Positions 17,257-25,852 are shown, counted from the stretch's first letter. The stretch: DNA of 64,000 bases from Polynucleobacter sp. MWH-UH19D (GCF_040409795.1 NZ_CP099571.1:372001-436000); one strand, 5' to 3'. A program made the numbers and translations. Notes: a model not told the origin generated them from the letters alone.

Positions 17257-17481
17257 TTAGCCGCCATTGCCACTAAAAACTAAGCTCATGCTTAGCCATA
17301 GTACTAAAAATGCAATCAAAGTAGTGAGCCCGATTTTTTTCAGGAAGTAGTCAAGGCTATCCATATAGACTTCATCATTACGCCCAAACCAAGAGTCAAA
17401 GCGTTTCCACACTAGGCGCCCAATAAATAAGGGCAAGAGCATGCCAACAATGCCAAGTATTACGGTAAGAGTGGTGTTCAT
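17257..17481 (-). CDS. Small two-helix membrane protein, unknown
   Basis: The 74-residue protein has an N-terminal hydrophobic segment (TLTVILGIVGMLLPLFIG), a charged middle with FDSWFGRNDEVYMDSLDYF, and a second membrane segment (LTTLIAFLVLWLSMSLVF). No known domain is evident. It sits between the lactonase-like hydrolase (32 bp upstream) and the 123-residue membrane protein (33 bp downstream) on the same strand, so all may be one operon. Confidence 0.65.
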   Translation of the reverse strand: MNTTLTVILGIVGMLLPLFIGRLVWKRFDSWFGRNDEVYMDSLDYFLKKIGLTTLIAFLVLWLSMSLVFSGNGG

Positions 17482-17513
17482 ATTGAAAGCTTTCGATGAT
17501 GTATTTTGTTTGA

Positions 17514-18437
17514 TTAATGCTTTAGTGCTGGAAAGTCATACAGCATACAGGGGTTATCAACCAGTATAGATTTTCTTAAATTTGGATCGTTTACCCAATC
17601 ACCGAGTAGATCACAAAGGTCCGCATCATGCGGCATTTGTTTCTTGACCATGACATGGGGCCAATCACTTCCCCAGATGAGTCTTTTGGGGTTTGCATTA
17701 GTGACTGCATCATTCATTGGGCGCATATCAGAGTAGGGGAGATTGCCATCGCAAATACGATATGGCCCAGTCATTTTGACCCAAGCGCGCTCATTCTTTA
17801 ATAGTTCCAGCAAGCCCTGAAACCCTCTGTCATGTACACCATGTTTCGCATGGCTATAACCAAAGTGGCCAAATACCAGATCGACCGGGAAATCTTCAAG
17901 CACTTTCGCAAGGTTGGGGTATTCATTGACATGCATGAGTAGTTCAAGGTGCCAGCCAAAGGGTTTAATTTTGTTTGCGAGTTGCTTGAGATTTTTAATG
18001 GGCAACCCCGCACTTGGATCAGCAACATCAACAATATTGCAACGAATGCCACGCACCCCAGCTTGATGAAGACTTTCTAATTCTTTATCGGTAGTTTCAT
18101 TTGGATTGCTAGAAATAACAGCCACGCCCCGAAATTGCTCCGGGTATTGTTTTAGTGCTGCCAGCATGGCGCGATTATCGGTTCCATAAACACTAGGTTG
18201 CACCAGCACTGCACGATCCACCTGCAGCATCTTTAGTAAGGATCGATATGTCTCTAATGTTGCGTCAGGAGGTGTATAGATACGCTCGCTTACATATGGA
18301 AACTCTATCGCTGGACCACAGACGTGCGCATGACAATCAACCGCCCCAGACGGAAACGCAATCTTAGGTGATCGTATTTCCGAATCAGGGGCTTGGCATA
18401 GTGGCGCCGAAGTATTACTGCGGTTCAATATTGGCAT
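17514..18437 (-). CDS. Amidohydrolase-2 family, 2-pyrone-4,6-dicarboxylate lactonase-like
   Basis: The metal-dependent hydrolase TIM barrel begins with the metal-binding VDCHAHVCGP motif and continues with DRAVLVQPSVYGTDN, GVRGIRCNIV, HLELLMHVNE, VFGHFGYSHAKHG and RLIWGSDWPH with the terminal metal Asp. This order matches LigI-type 2-pyrone-4,6-dicarboxylate lactonases of the protocatechuate 4,5-cleavage route and their broad relatives. I place the start at 18437 (MPILNRSNTS), which overlaps the upstream Bug gene by 23 bp; a frame open to 18494 would overlap by 80 bp. Product about 307 residues. No other 4,5-cleavage genes are nearby, so the true substrate could be another dicarboxylic lactone. 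Confidence 0.75.
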   Translation of the reverse strand: MPILNRSNTSAPLCQAPDSEIRSPKIAFPSGAVDCHAHVCGPAIEFPYVSERIYTPPDATLETYRSLLKMLQVDRAVLVQPSVYGTDNRAMLAALKQYPEQFRGVAVISSNPNETTDKELESLHQAGVRGIRCNIVDVADPSAGLPIKNLKQLANKIKPFGWHLELLMHVNEYPNLAKVLEDFPVDLVFGHFGYSHAKHGVHDRGFQGLLELLKNERAWVKMTGPYRICDGNLPYSDMRPMNDAVTNANPKRLIWGSDWPHVMVKKQMPHDADLCDLLGDWVNDPNLRKSILVDNPCMLYDFPALKH

Positions 18438-19401
18438 CTTTCGCAATCTTTTGATACTTAGCCATTTCATCGCGCACAAACTTACTAAACTCACTAGGGC
18501 TCATTGGTGTTGCTTTGATGCCTTTGGTCTCATAAGCATTTTTAACCTCAGGATCTTGCATTGCTTGATTAATGTCGGTATTAATCTTTTTCACAATGTT
18601 TGCAGGTGTGCCTGCGGGCGCCCAAACGCCAAACCAAAGAGCGATTTCAAAATTGGAATAACCTTGCTCAGCGATGGTGGGGATATCAGGAACTGCAGCG
18701 TTGCGAACTTTGCTAGTGACACCTAGGGCGCGCAACTTGCCGCCTTTCAATTGGCCGATTGCAGTATCAAGCGGCGCCATATAAAAAGCAGTGCGACCAG
18801 ACATCGTATCTTGAATCGCTTCTGGTGAGCCTTTGTATGGAACGTGTACTAGTTTGATGCCCATCATTTGATTGAAGTATTCCGCTGCTAAGTGGGTGGA
18901 GCTGCCAACACCAGCAGAGGCAAAAGTCACTTCACCAGGTTTGGATTTAGCAGCAATCACTAAATCACGAATAGTTTGATAGGGGCCATCAATTGCTGTC
19001 ACCATGACATACGGTGTTTGTCCCAGTATGGCAACATCAACCAAACTCTTGAGCGGGTCATAAGGTAGCTTTTTGTAGATGGCAGGATTGGCTGCGTACG
19101 AAGCAGACTGAACTAATAAGGTATAGCCATCTGCTTCAGAGTTCACAACAACACCAGTTCCAATCAGCCCGCCAGCGCCAGGACGATTTTCAATAATGAC
19201 CGGCTGCTTCCAAGTTTCGGTCAGGCTCTTGGCAACTATACGGCCGGCAATGTCAGCGCCAGATCCAGTAGTTAGCGGAACAATCATTTTGACTGTGCGA
19301 TTGGGGTAGTTTTGGGCGCTTGCCAGAGAAGTTCCAAAACACAAACTAAGTATGGCGCCCAGAATGGCTAGAGTTTTACCTGTCTTAAATAGATTACTCA
19401 T
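18415..19401 (-). CDS. Bug/TctC-family periplasmic solute-binding protein
   Basis: The 328-residue protein has a signal peptide ending near ASAQ (residue 28), then YPNRTVKMIVPLTTGSGADIAGRIVA, ENRPGAGGLIGTGVV and the VPYKGSPEAIQD ligand loop, the classic Bug-family features. These proteins bind small carboxylates or amides for tripartite tricarboxylate transporters or sensors and are greatly expanded in Burkholderiales. No TctA/TctB membrane genes are adjacent, as is common for orphan Bug proteins. Overlap with the downstream lactonase-like gene suggests its ligand is that enzyme's substrate or a relative. Confidence 0.9.
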   Translation of the reverse strand: MSNLFKTGKTLAILGAILSLCFGTSLASAQNYPNRTVKMIVPLTTGSGADIAGRIVAKSLTETWKQPVIIENRPGAGGLIGTGVVVNSEADGYTLLVQSASYAANPAIYKKLPYDPLKSLVDVAILGQTPYVMVTAIDGPYQTIRDLVIAAKSKPGEVTFASAGVGSSTHLAAEYFNQMMGIKLVHVPYKGSPEAIQDTMSGRTAFYMAPLDTAIGQLKGGKLRALGVTSKVRNAAVPDIPTIAEQGYSNFEIALWFGVWAPAGTPANIVKKINTDINQAMQDPEVKNAYETKGIKATPMSPSEFSKFVRDEMAKYQKIAKDANIEPQ

Positions 19402-19588
19402 GATGTCTCCTATTAATCCTGTTATAGATTCAATATTGTTGTTTTTATAAGTTCTGCATTATTTCATTGGATAATCTAACATGGTCCTAGCGAACTATAA
19501 ATAGAGATAAATAAAGCATAGAAAACAATACCCATACGCATAAGTGACATATGGCTTATGGGCGCATGAAATCAAAAGGTGGAGACAA

Positions 19589-20395
19589 ATGACCCAGTTG
19601 CAAGATGTAAAAACGGTCAAAGTAAATGGCGTAGACATAGCCTATCGATTTGACGGTCCTGAAAATGGCCCTGTATTAATGATGGCCAACAGCTTGATGG
19701 CCAATGGCAGCATGTGGGACTGGAATCTACCTGCCTTTACTGACCATTTTCGTGTGCTGCGCTACGATAAAAGAGGGCATGGGCAATCTTCAGTTGTTCC
19801 TGGTCCTTACTCAATTGCGCAACTAGCCGATGACGCTATTGGCTTGCTAGATGCACTCAAGATTAAAAAAGCCCACTTCATGGGCTTATCGATCGGCGGC
19901 ATGATTGGGCAGCAATTAGGTGCTCGCTATCCTGAGCGCATTTTGTCACTATCGCTTTGTAATACCGCGAGTGAAATGCCTCCACGAAGTTTGTGGGAGG
20001 ATCGATTCCAGACTGCGCGTACTCAAGGACTTGCTGGTTTAGTAGATGGAACGATTAATCGTTGGTTTACTGCGCCATTTATTGCTCGTGCTCCTGGTGA
20101 TATTGAGAAAGTACGCCAAATGATTTTGGCAACAAATGTGGATGGCTATATTGGCTGCGGCAGTGCTGTGCGTGATATGGCGCAAAGCACGATGCTGCTG
20201 AAAATTAAAGCTCCTACTCTGGTGTTGTCAGGACGTCATGATCCCGCTTGCACGGTAGATCAAGGCATAGTACTCAATCGCCTGATTGATGGCTCACGGA
20301 TGGTTATTATCGAAGATGCAGCGCATTTATCTAATATTGAACAGCCTATTGCCTTTAATAAGGCTGTAAGTGAGTTTTTGGATTCAGTCACTTAA
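19589..20395 (+). CDS. Alpha/beta hydrolase, 3-oxoadipate enol-lactonase-like
   Basis: The 268-residue alpha/beta hydrolase shows the oxyanion/YDKRGHGQS region (residues 59-67), nucleophile elbow GLSIGG with Ser101, catalytic Asp218 in GRHDPAC, and His246 in DAAHLSNIEQP. This overall pattern matches PcaD-type 3-oxoadipate enol-lactone hydrolases (beta-ketoadipate pathway). I chose the ATG at 19589 because AGGTGGAG lies at ideal spacing; the frame is open to an ATG at 19544 with no such site. It is divergent from the Bug/lactonase operon, suggesting a shared theme of aromatic-derived lactones. The other pca genes are absent here, so function is by family only. Confidence 0.8.
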   Translation: MTQLQDVKTVKVNGVDIAYRFDGPENGPVLMMANSLMANGSMWDWNLPAFTDHFRVLRYDKRGHGQSSVVPGPYSIAQLADDAIGLLDALKIKKAHFMGLSIGGMIGQQLGARYPERILSLSLCNTASEMPPRSLWEDRFQTARTQGLAGLVDGTINRWFTAPFIARAPGDIEKVRQMILATNVDGYIGCGSAVRDMAQSTMLLKIKAPTLVLSGRHDPACTVDQGIVLNRLIDGSRMVIIEDAAHLSNIEQPIAFNKAVSEFLDSVT

Positions 20396-20437
20396 TAAAA
20401 ATATAGATTCGCATAATTTATTCAAAGAGAGGGTGGT

Positions 20438-21016
20438 ATGGCCAATTTAACTGTTGAGCAAATTAATGAAATTCGTAGTGCAGTCATGGGCGCTGCAGCA
20501 AAGGTGCCTGGCACATTGATTGGTATTGGCATTTTGCTCATTATTTTAGGAATGATCGGTATCGCTGGTCAGACCCTTTTCTCATTGGTATCTGTTAATG
20601 TATTGGGAATCTTCTTATTTGCTGGTGGTGTGCTTCAAGGTATTCATGCTTTTCAATCTGCGGGATGGAAAAGTGTGAGCGTTCAATTATTGTTTGCTGT
20701 GTTGTATATCGCCAGTGCAATTTATGTTTGGGCGTTTCCGATTCCGGCGCTTGAGGCGATTACTTTGTGGCTTTCAGCGATCTTTTTTGTCACTGGCTTC
20801 TTGCGCTTAGTTTCTGCATTTCAGCATCGCCATTTTGCTCAGTGGTTTTGGCTTGCTTTATCCGCGGTAATCTCGATCTTGATGGGCGTTCTGATTATGA
20901 ATAGTTTCCCATCCTCAAGCCTCTGGTTGCCTGGACTATTGATTGCGATTGAGTTGCTGCTACAAGGTTGGTCATTGTTATTCTTGGGCTTTGCTGCTAA
21001 GTCTTTAACGAAGTAA
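20438..21016 (+). CDS. HdeD-like DUF308 membrane protein
   Basis: The 192-residue protein has six predicted membrane helices arranged as DUF308 repeats (LIGIGILLIILGMIGIAGQ, LFAVLYIASAIYVWAFP, LSAIFFVTGFLRLVSAFQHR, SAVISILMGVLIMNSFPSSS, LLIAIELLLQGWSLLFLG). E. coli HdeD of this family is linked to acid resistance; the mechanism is unknown. AGAGAGG lies upstream of the ATG. It leads a likely operon with the 59-residue protein and the acyltransferase. Confidence 0.8.
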   Translation: MANLTVEQINEIRSAVMGAAAKVPGTLIGIGILLIILGMIGIAGQTLFSLVSVNVLGIFLFAGGVLQGIHAFQSAGWKSVSVQLLFAVLYIASAIYVWAFPIPALEAITLWLSAIFFVTGFLRLVSAFQHRHFAQWFWLALSAVISILMGVLIMNSFPSSSLWLPGLLIAIELLLQGWSLLFLGFAAKSLTK

Positions 21017-21052
21017 AGCTTTATTAGTAAATCATCATAAAGAGCAGATGTC

Positions 21053-21232
21053 ATGACAATGAAAAAAACCGATCTTTATAAAAACCTCGCCTTGACAACT
21101 GCTCAGCGCATGAAGAATGCTGCAAAAACTCCTAAGCCAGGTGTTGCTGAGGCAAATGCCAAAACCAAAAAAGATCTAGCAAAGGCGAATCCTTTGTTGG
21201 CATCGTTGATGCGCAAGGATAAAACAAAGTAG
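21053..21232 (+). CDS. Small basic protein, 59 residues, unknown
   Basis: This short open frame begins MTMKKTDLYKNLALTTAQ and ends LLASLMRKDKTK. It is lysine- and alanine-rich with no membrane segment or cysteine. A second in-frame ATG is two codons in. Its TAG stop overlaps the GTG start of the acyltransferase (TAGTG), a classic termination-reinitiation junction, which is the main argument that it is translated. It begins 36 bp after the DUF308 gene. I do not recognise a family; the helical, positively charged composition could suit an RNA- or envelope-binding peptide, but that is speculation. Confidence 0.6.
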   Translation: MTMKKTDLYKNLALTTAQRMKNAAKTPKPGVAEANAKTKKDLAKANPLLASLMRKDKTK

Positions 21233-22317
21233 TGCAATCAAAGAAACATTTTTTACTGATTGATTTCTTAAAGACCTTTGCTGCTTTAATAATCATCCTG
21301 CATCACTTCTCCAGTTATGGTCAGATCGCAGAAGATGCGCGACTGCTCTTGCCGGGATTAATAACGTGGCTATTTGAGTATGGTCGCTATGCCGTACAAA
21401 TCTTCTTGGTGATGGGTGGCTACTTAGCCGCTCAATCGCTTACCCGGACTAGTAATCTAAAAAACCCACAGGCGGTACTGAAGACGATCTTCAATCGTTA
21501 CTTGCGTCTATTTACGCCTTACGTCGTTGCTCTTCTGGTAACCATCGCATGTGCATGGGTGGCACGCTTCTGGGTTCAAGATGAGTTTGTAGGTGAATCT
21601 GAATCGATGGGACAGTTTTTAGCTCATCTCTTCTTCTTACAGGGAATCTTGGGATTGGATTCGATTTCTGCAGGAGTTTGGTATGTTGCAATTGACTGGC
21701 AGCTCTATGCCATATTTGCCATCATGCTATCCCTCTTTCCTGGATATCGCTCCCTCATGTGGATCTTAGCGATGCTATCTGTGTCATCGCTGCTATTCTT
21801 TAACCGATCTGGAGCATATGAAAACTATTTCATCTACTTTATAGGGGCTTATGGTTTAGGGGTGCTGGCACAGCTTTCTAAGAGCTATCACGACCCAATG
21901 GTGAATCGTGTTGCCAAGCTCTTTTTTATCGCAATCGGAATCATTATTTTGATATCCAGTTTCCACCAGCTATGGATACGAAATATTCTGGCTTACACAG
22001 TAGCGATTGCATTGATTCTCTGGGGTGATGTTGCATATAAAGATCATAGTAATGATCAAAGGCGCAGTCATGAGAGCAGAACTCATAAATTGGTTAACGC
22101 TATTCTCTGGGGAAGCAGACGTTCTTACTGTGCTTTCTTAATCCACTTTTCTTTTGTGCTGCTTGCTAATACTTTGTATATCGCTTGGGGTATGAATCAG
22201 CGACATGATGGATTCTTGGCAATTGCAATAATGACTATTGCGGTGGCAGCTAGCTGGATGGCGGCAACTTTGCTCTATCGCTGGGTCGAAGTACCGTCTC
22301 GCAACTTAAAGCTCTAG
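21232..22317 (+). CDS. Acyltransferase-3 family membrane protein
   Basis: The 361-residue integral membrane protein has the acyltransferase_3 opening IDFLKTFAALIIILHHFSSYG with the conserved His pair, the R-[YF] element NRYLRLFTPYVVALL, and about ten hydrophobic segments. It ends with LLYRWVEVPSRNLKL, the family's usual C-terminal motif. These enzymes O-acylate sugars of lipopolysaccharide, exopolysaccharide or peptidoglycan, with the acyl donor coming from the cytoplasm. The start is GTG, overlapping the stop of the 59-residue gene, with AAGGA 11 nt upstream. It converges on darP with a 4-bp overlap. The substrate is unknown. Confidence 0.85.
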   Translation: MQSKKHFLLIDFLKTFAALIIILHHFSSYGQIAEDARLLLPGLITWLFEYGRYAVQIFLVMGGYLAAQSLTRTSNLKNPQAVLKTIFNRYLRLFTPYVVALLVTIACAWVARFWVQDEFVGESESMGQFLAHLFFLQGILGLDSISAGVWYVAIDWQLYAIFAIMLSLFPGYRSLMWILAMLSVSSLLFFNRSGAYENYFIYFIGAYGLGVLAQLSKSYHDPMVNRVAKLFFIAIGIIILISSFHQLWIRNILAYTVAIALILWGDVAYKDHSNDQRRSHESRTHKLVNAILWGSRRSYCAFLIHFSFVLLANTLYIAWGMNQRHDGFLAIAIMTIAVAASWMAATLLYRWVEVPSRNLKL

Positions 22318-22841
22318 AGCCCCATTTCTTTTAAAACACGAAAGATCTCCCTGTATGCCTTGGGAGGTTTGTTTTGTTCTTTTTCTTTGCGGGCATTGCG
22401 GATCAATGTGCGCATATTCTGAATATCCATATCGGGATATTGCTCAATCATTTTGGTAAATGCTTCATCGCTGGCAATCAGACGATCACGATAACCTTCC
22501 AGAAAATGTAACTTTGCTGTTTCTGCCTTACTCACACCTTGGATTGCATCAAGACGCCTTTGGATTGCCTCAAGCTCTTCATCATCCAAAGCGCGCATTA
22601 GCTTTCCTAGATATTGCTTGTGGCGACGAATAGCCTCAAAGCTTTTAATTTTGTTGGTTTCCGCTACAGCGTTCTTAATGGCCTCATCCAATGGAATAGT
22701 TTTTAGTGCATCGCTGCTTAGAGCAGCCAAAACTTCTGCCAATTTTTGACGTTCTGTCATTTGACGCTTTAACTCAGACTTGCTTGGGCCCTCGTCAGCA
22801 TCGGCAAGCTTGGGAGTGCGGTTTTTCTCGTTTAAATGCAT
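22314..22841 (-). CDS. darP: Ribosome-associated protein DarP (YjgA, DUF615)
   Basis: The 175-residue protein has the DUF615 signatures KSELKRQMTERQKLAEVLAAL, RHKQYLGKLMRALDDEELEAI and, at the C-terminus, AYREIFRVLKEMGL. In E. coli the homologue (183 residues) associates with late 50S assembly intermediates. It is rich in charged helices and cytosolic. The gene is single, convergent with the acyltransferase (4-bp overlap) and 29 bp from the small HTH gene on the same strand. Confidence 0.88.
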   Translation of the reverse strand: MHLNEKNRTPKLADADEGPSKSELKRQMTERQKLAEVLAALSSDALKTIPLDEAIKNAVAETNKIKSFEAIRRHKQYLGKLMRALDDEELEAIQRRLDAIQGVSKAETAKLHFLEGYRDRLIASDEAFTKMIEQYPDMDIQNMRTLIRNARKEKEQNKPPKAYREIFRVLKEMGL

Positions 22842-22870
22842 TAAGCTATTTTATAAGAGTATGGTTTGCT

Positions 22871-23104
22871 TTACTCCTTATCCATTTTTTGTTTGAGTAA
22901 CCTTAAGTCCACGCTAGAAAATAACTGACTTCTGCCTATTGTTGTTGAAGGCTTTAGTCTTCCCGACTGCACATATCTTCTCAGCGTGGGAATTGAAATC
23001 TCTAAATATTCTGCAGCTTCTTCGGCTGAAAAAGCTTCAGTCTTAAGGTGCCCAAATATTTGATAATGGGTATATTCTTGATCTAGTTTGCAGTTTGTTT
23101 CCAT
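22871..23104 (-). CDS. Small excisionase-type helix-turn-helix protein
   Basis: The 77-residue protein contains FSAEEAAEYLEISIPTLRRY followed by VQSGRLKPSTTIGRSQLFSSVDL, the winged HTH_17/MerR-like fold seen in excisionases and antitoxin-type regulators. There is no integrase, att site or phage gene near it. It lies between darP and a divergent GMC oxidoreductase, 57 bp from the latter's start, so it may regulate that gene or itself. Confidence 0.75.
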   Translation of the reverse strand: METNCKLDQEYTHYQIFGHLKTEAFSAEEAAEYLEISIPTLRRYVQSGRLKPSTTIGRSQLFSSVDLRLLKQKMDKE

Positions 23105-23161
23105 TCTGATTTTGATTTTATTGAATAATAGAGACCATTATTAAAGGGTGGTTTGTAGGGT

Positions 23162-24781
23162 ATGACCCAAAAAAATATTTACGACTACATCATCATTGGT
23201 GCGGGTAGCGCTGGCTGCATGCTAGCCAAGCGCCTTACTGAAAACCCCAATAAGAAAGTATTGCTCATCGAAGCTGGAAAGAGTGATAACTATATATGGA
23301 TTCATATTCCAGTTGGTTATCTGTATTGCATTGATAACCCAAGAGCAGATTGGCGTTTTAAGACGGTTGCAGAGAAGGGTCTTAATGGCCGTTCATTGCT
23401 TTACCCTCGCGGTCGTGTGCTTGGTGGTTGCTCATCGATTAACGGCATGATCTACATGCGTGGTCAAGTTGGAGACTATGAATCTTGGGCGCAAGCAACC
23501 GGTGATGACGCATGGTCTTGGGAGAATGCACTCAAGCGCTACAAGTCTTTTGAGGATTATCACAGCGCTGCGAATCAATGGCATAGTAAGGGCGGTGAGT
23601 GGACGGTATCCAAACAACGTCTGCGTTGGCCCATCATGGATCGCTTCAAGGATGCAGCTGTTGAGGCGGGCATTCCAGCGTCTGATGACTTTAACCGTGG
23701 TGATAACTTTGGCGTAGGATACTTTGATGTGAGTCAGCGCAAGGGTTGGCGCCTCAATACATCAAAAGCATTCTTAAAAGATGCCCTGAAGCGTAGCAAT
23801 TTAACCGTGATTACTGAGGCAGTGGTGACCAAACTCAAAATCGATCCAAATACTAAAAATTGTTATGGTGTTGAATATCAAAAAAATGGCACTTTATGCG
23901 AATCACGCATTACCCAAAATGGTGAGGTGATATTAAGTGCTGGCGCCATTGGTAGCGTGCAAATCTTGGAGCGCTCTGGTATTGGCGCTGCTGCCCATCT
24001 CAATAAATTAGGTATTCCAGTACTTGCAGATCTACCTGGGGTTGGTGAAAACCTTCAGGACCATTTGCAATTACGGATGGTTTACAAAGTCAATGGTATC
24101 AAGACGCTCAACACCAAAGCCAATAGGCTTTTTGGCAAGCTGATGATTGGTTTGGAATATCTACTGAAGCGCTCGGGCCCTATGTCGATGGCGCCTTCAC
24201 AATTGGGGGCGTTTGCTTACAGCTCGCCAGAGCAAAAGAGTGCCAATGTGGAATACCATGTACAGCCCTTATCGCTTGAACGCTTTGGTGAGGACTTGCA
24301 TTCCTTTAATGCGTTTACAGCAAGCGTGTGTAACTTGCGACCGACATCGCGAGGTAGCGTGCACATAGCCTCAACGGATCCTGAGGCGCCACCCATCATC
24401 AATCCAAACTATCTATCTACAGATGAAGATCGTAAGGTCGCTGCAGAGTCTTTGCGCTTAACCCGTAAGATTGTCGAGCAAGCTGCTCTTGCTCCTTATT
24501 CGCCGGAAGAGTACAAGCCCGGTAAGCAATATCAATCGGATGATGAGTTGGTGAAGGCAGCCGGTGATATTGGTACAACGATTTTTCATCCGGTGGGCAC
24601 CTGCAAAATGGGGCGCGTTGATGATCCGATGGCAGTGCTAGATTCTGAGTTGAGGGTGAGGGGAATTGGCCATCTGCGTGTTGTGGATGCATCTGCTATG
24701 CCAACCATTACCTCTGGCAATACCGCAGCGCCAACCATGATGATCGCGCAACGCGCCGCAGAATTGCTCACGCGTGAATAA
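23162..24781 (+). CDS. GMC-family FAD-dependent alcohol/choline dehydrogenase
   Basis: The 539-residue flavoenzyme has the FAD Rossmann motif YIIIGAGSAGCMLAKRL (residues 9-25) with LLIEAG, GMC signature 1 (PRGRVLGGCSSINGMIYMRG, near 83-102), signature 2 (GAIGSVQILERSGIG), catalytic His near 476 in FHPVGTCKMG, and the terminal DASAMPTITSGNTAAPTMMI. It most resembles choline dehydrogenase/alcohol dehydrogenase branches. No betaine-aldehyde dehydrogenase is adjacent, so choline is only one possible substrate. It overlaps by 8 bp with the downstream exporter gene, indicating one transcript. Confidence 0.88.
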   Translation: MTQKNIYDYIIIGAGSAGCMLAKRLTENPNKKVLLIEAGKSDNYIWIHIPVGYLYCIDNPRADWRFKTVAEKGLNGRSLLYPRGRVLGGCSSINGMIYMRGQVGDYESWAQATGDDAWSWENALKRYKSFEDYHSAANQWHSKGGEWTVSKQRLRWPIMDRFKDAAVEAGIPASDDFNRGDNFGVGYFDVSQRKGWRLNTSKAFLKDALKRSNLTVITEAVVTKLKIDPNTKNCYGVEYQKNGTLCESRITQNGEVILSAGAIGSVQILERSGIGAAAHLNKLGIPVLADLPGVGENLQDHLQLRMVYKVNGIKTLNTKANRLFGKLMIGLEYLLKRSGPMSMAPSQLGAFAYSSPEQKSANVEYHVQPLSLERFGEDLHSFNAFTASVCNLRPTSRGSVHIASTDPEAPPIINPNYLSTDEDRKVAAESLRLTRKIVEQAALAPYSPEEYKPGKQYQSDDELVKAAGDIGTTIFHPVGTCKMGRVDDPMAVLDSELRVRGIGHLRVVDASAMPTITSGNTAAPTMMIAQRAAELLTRE

Positions 24782-25700
24782 TCCCCAATCAGTACCTCAG
24801 GAGGTGCAAAAGCACTATCAATTGCCCCTGAGTCACTTGTTACTAGCTTTGGCGATTGTTGCAGTCTGGGGAACTAACTTTGTAGTGATCAAAATCTCGC
24901 TGGCGAGTTTTCCGCCATTTGTATTCGCAGCGCTGCGTTACATCTTTGCGTTCTTGCCAGCAGCATTCTTTTTTCCTAGGCCAAAAATTTCTTGGATCAA
25001 TTTGTGTGTTTATGGCGTCGCAGTTGGGGTGGGCCAATTCGGGATTTTGTATTTCGCAATAGACGGCAATATTTCTCCGGGTTTGGCTTCTTTGGTTATT
25101 CAGACCCAGGTCTTTTTTACAATTGGCTTTGCCATGCTCTTTGCTAAAGAGCGGCTAAAGTTGTATCAGACGATTGCAGTGGCAGTGGCCATAACTGGGC
25201 TTGGCATTATTGCGGCTCATACGGATGCCACTACAACTGCCTTAGGTTTGGCTTTGGTTGTCTTTTCAGGATTTTCTTGGGGGGTTGCTAATACCGCCAG
25301 TCGCCAAGCAGGTGCAATCAATATGCTTGCCTATGTAGTCTGGGCCAGTCTCTATGCAATTCCTCCGCTAGTGTTAATGACAGTAATCTTTGAAGGCGGT
25401 TGGCCTGTTATTGGTCAATCTCTTATTGATGCACCAATAGGCGCCTGGTTGGGTGTCTTGTGGCAATCTTGGGGTAACACTTTGTTTGGCTATGGTGCTT
25501 GGGCATGGCTCTTATCAAAGCACCCTGCAGCGGTTGTGGCTCCAGCCCCTTTATTGGTACCCATCTTTGGGATGGGGGCATCCGCTTATTTCTTGGGTGA
25601 GCCGCTACCCCCATGGAAGATCGAGGCTGCAGGGTTAGTAATCACTGGCTTAATGGTGAATTTGTTTTGGCCAAACATTCGCAATCGATTAGCGAAATAA
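24774..25700 (+). CDS. EamA-family drug/metabolite exporter
   Basis: The 308-residue protein has ten hydrophobic segments in two EamA repeats. The first begins LLALAIVAVWGTNFVVIKISL, close to the opening of E. coli EamA (O-acetylserine/cysteine exporter); the second contains FSWGVANTASRQAG. The start is GTG at 24774 inside the end of the GMC gene. Substrate is not predictable, though the coupling suggests export of a compound related to the GMC reaction. Confidence 0.85.
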   Translation: MNNPQSVPQEVQKHYQLPLSHLLLALAIVAVWGTNFVVIKISLASFPPFVFAALRYIFAFLPAAFFFPRPKISWINLCVYGVAVGVGQFGILYFAIDGNISPGLASLVIQTQVFFTIGFAMLFAKERLKLYQTIAVAVAITGLGIIAAHTDATTTALGLALVVFSGFSWGVANTASRQAGAINMLAYVVWASLYAIPPLVLMTVIFEGGWPVIGQSLIDAPIGAWLGVLWQSWGNTLFGYGAWAWLLSKHPAAVVAPAPLLVPIFGMGASAYFLGEPLPPWKIEAAGLVITGLMVNLFWPNIRNRLAK

Positions 25701-25780
25701 AGTCCTCTATAAGACTTCAGAAATGGCTAATGTAAAACCCTAATACAAAGCCCTTTTTTTGCTATTGCAATAACAGTAAG

Positions 25781-25795
25781 ATAACTCTTCGTTAT
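25781..25795 (+). promoter_or_regulatory. ATAAC-N5-GTTAT dyad upstream of livK
   Basis: A perfect 5-bp inverted repeat with a 5-bp spacer has the T-N11-A form bound by LysR-type regulators. It lies 58-72 bp upstream of the livK ATG, the usual activator position, and resembles the cysI-upstream site at 16831-16845. Identity of the regulator is unknown. Confidence 0.35.
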
Positions 25796-25852
25796 GCGTA
25801 GTACCTATAAAAAAGTTTTATTTCAATAGTATTTTTTAGTCATGGAGACTTT

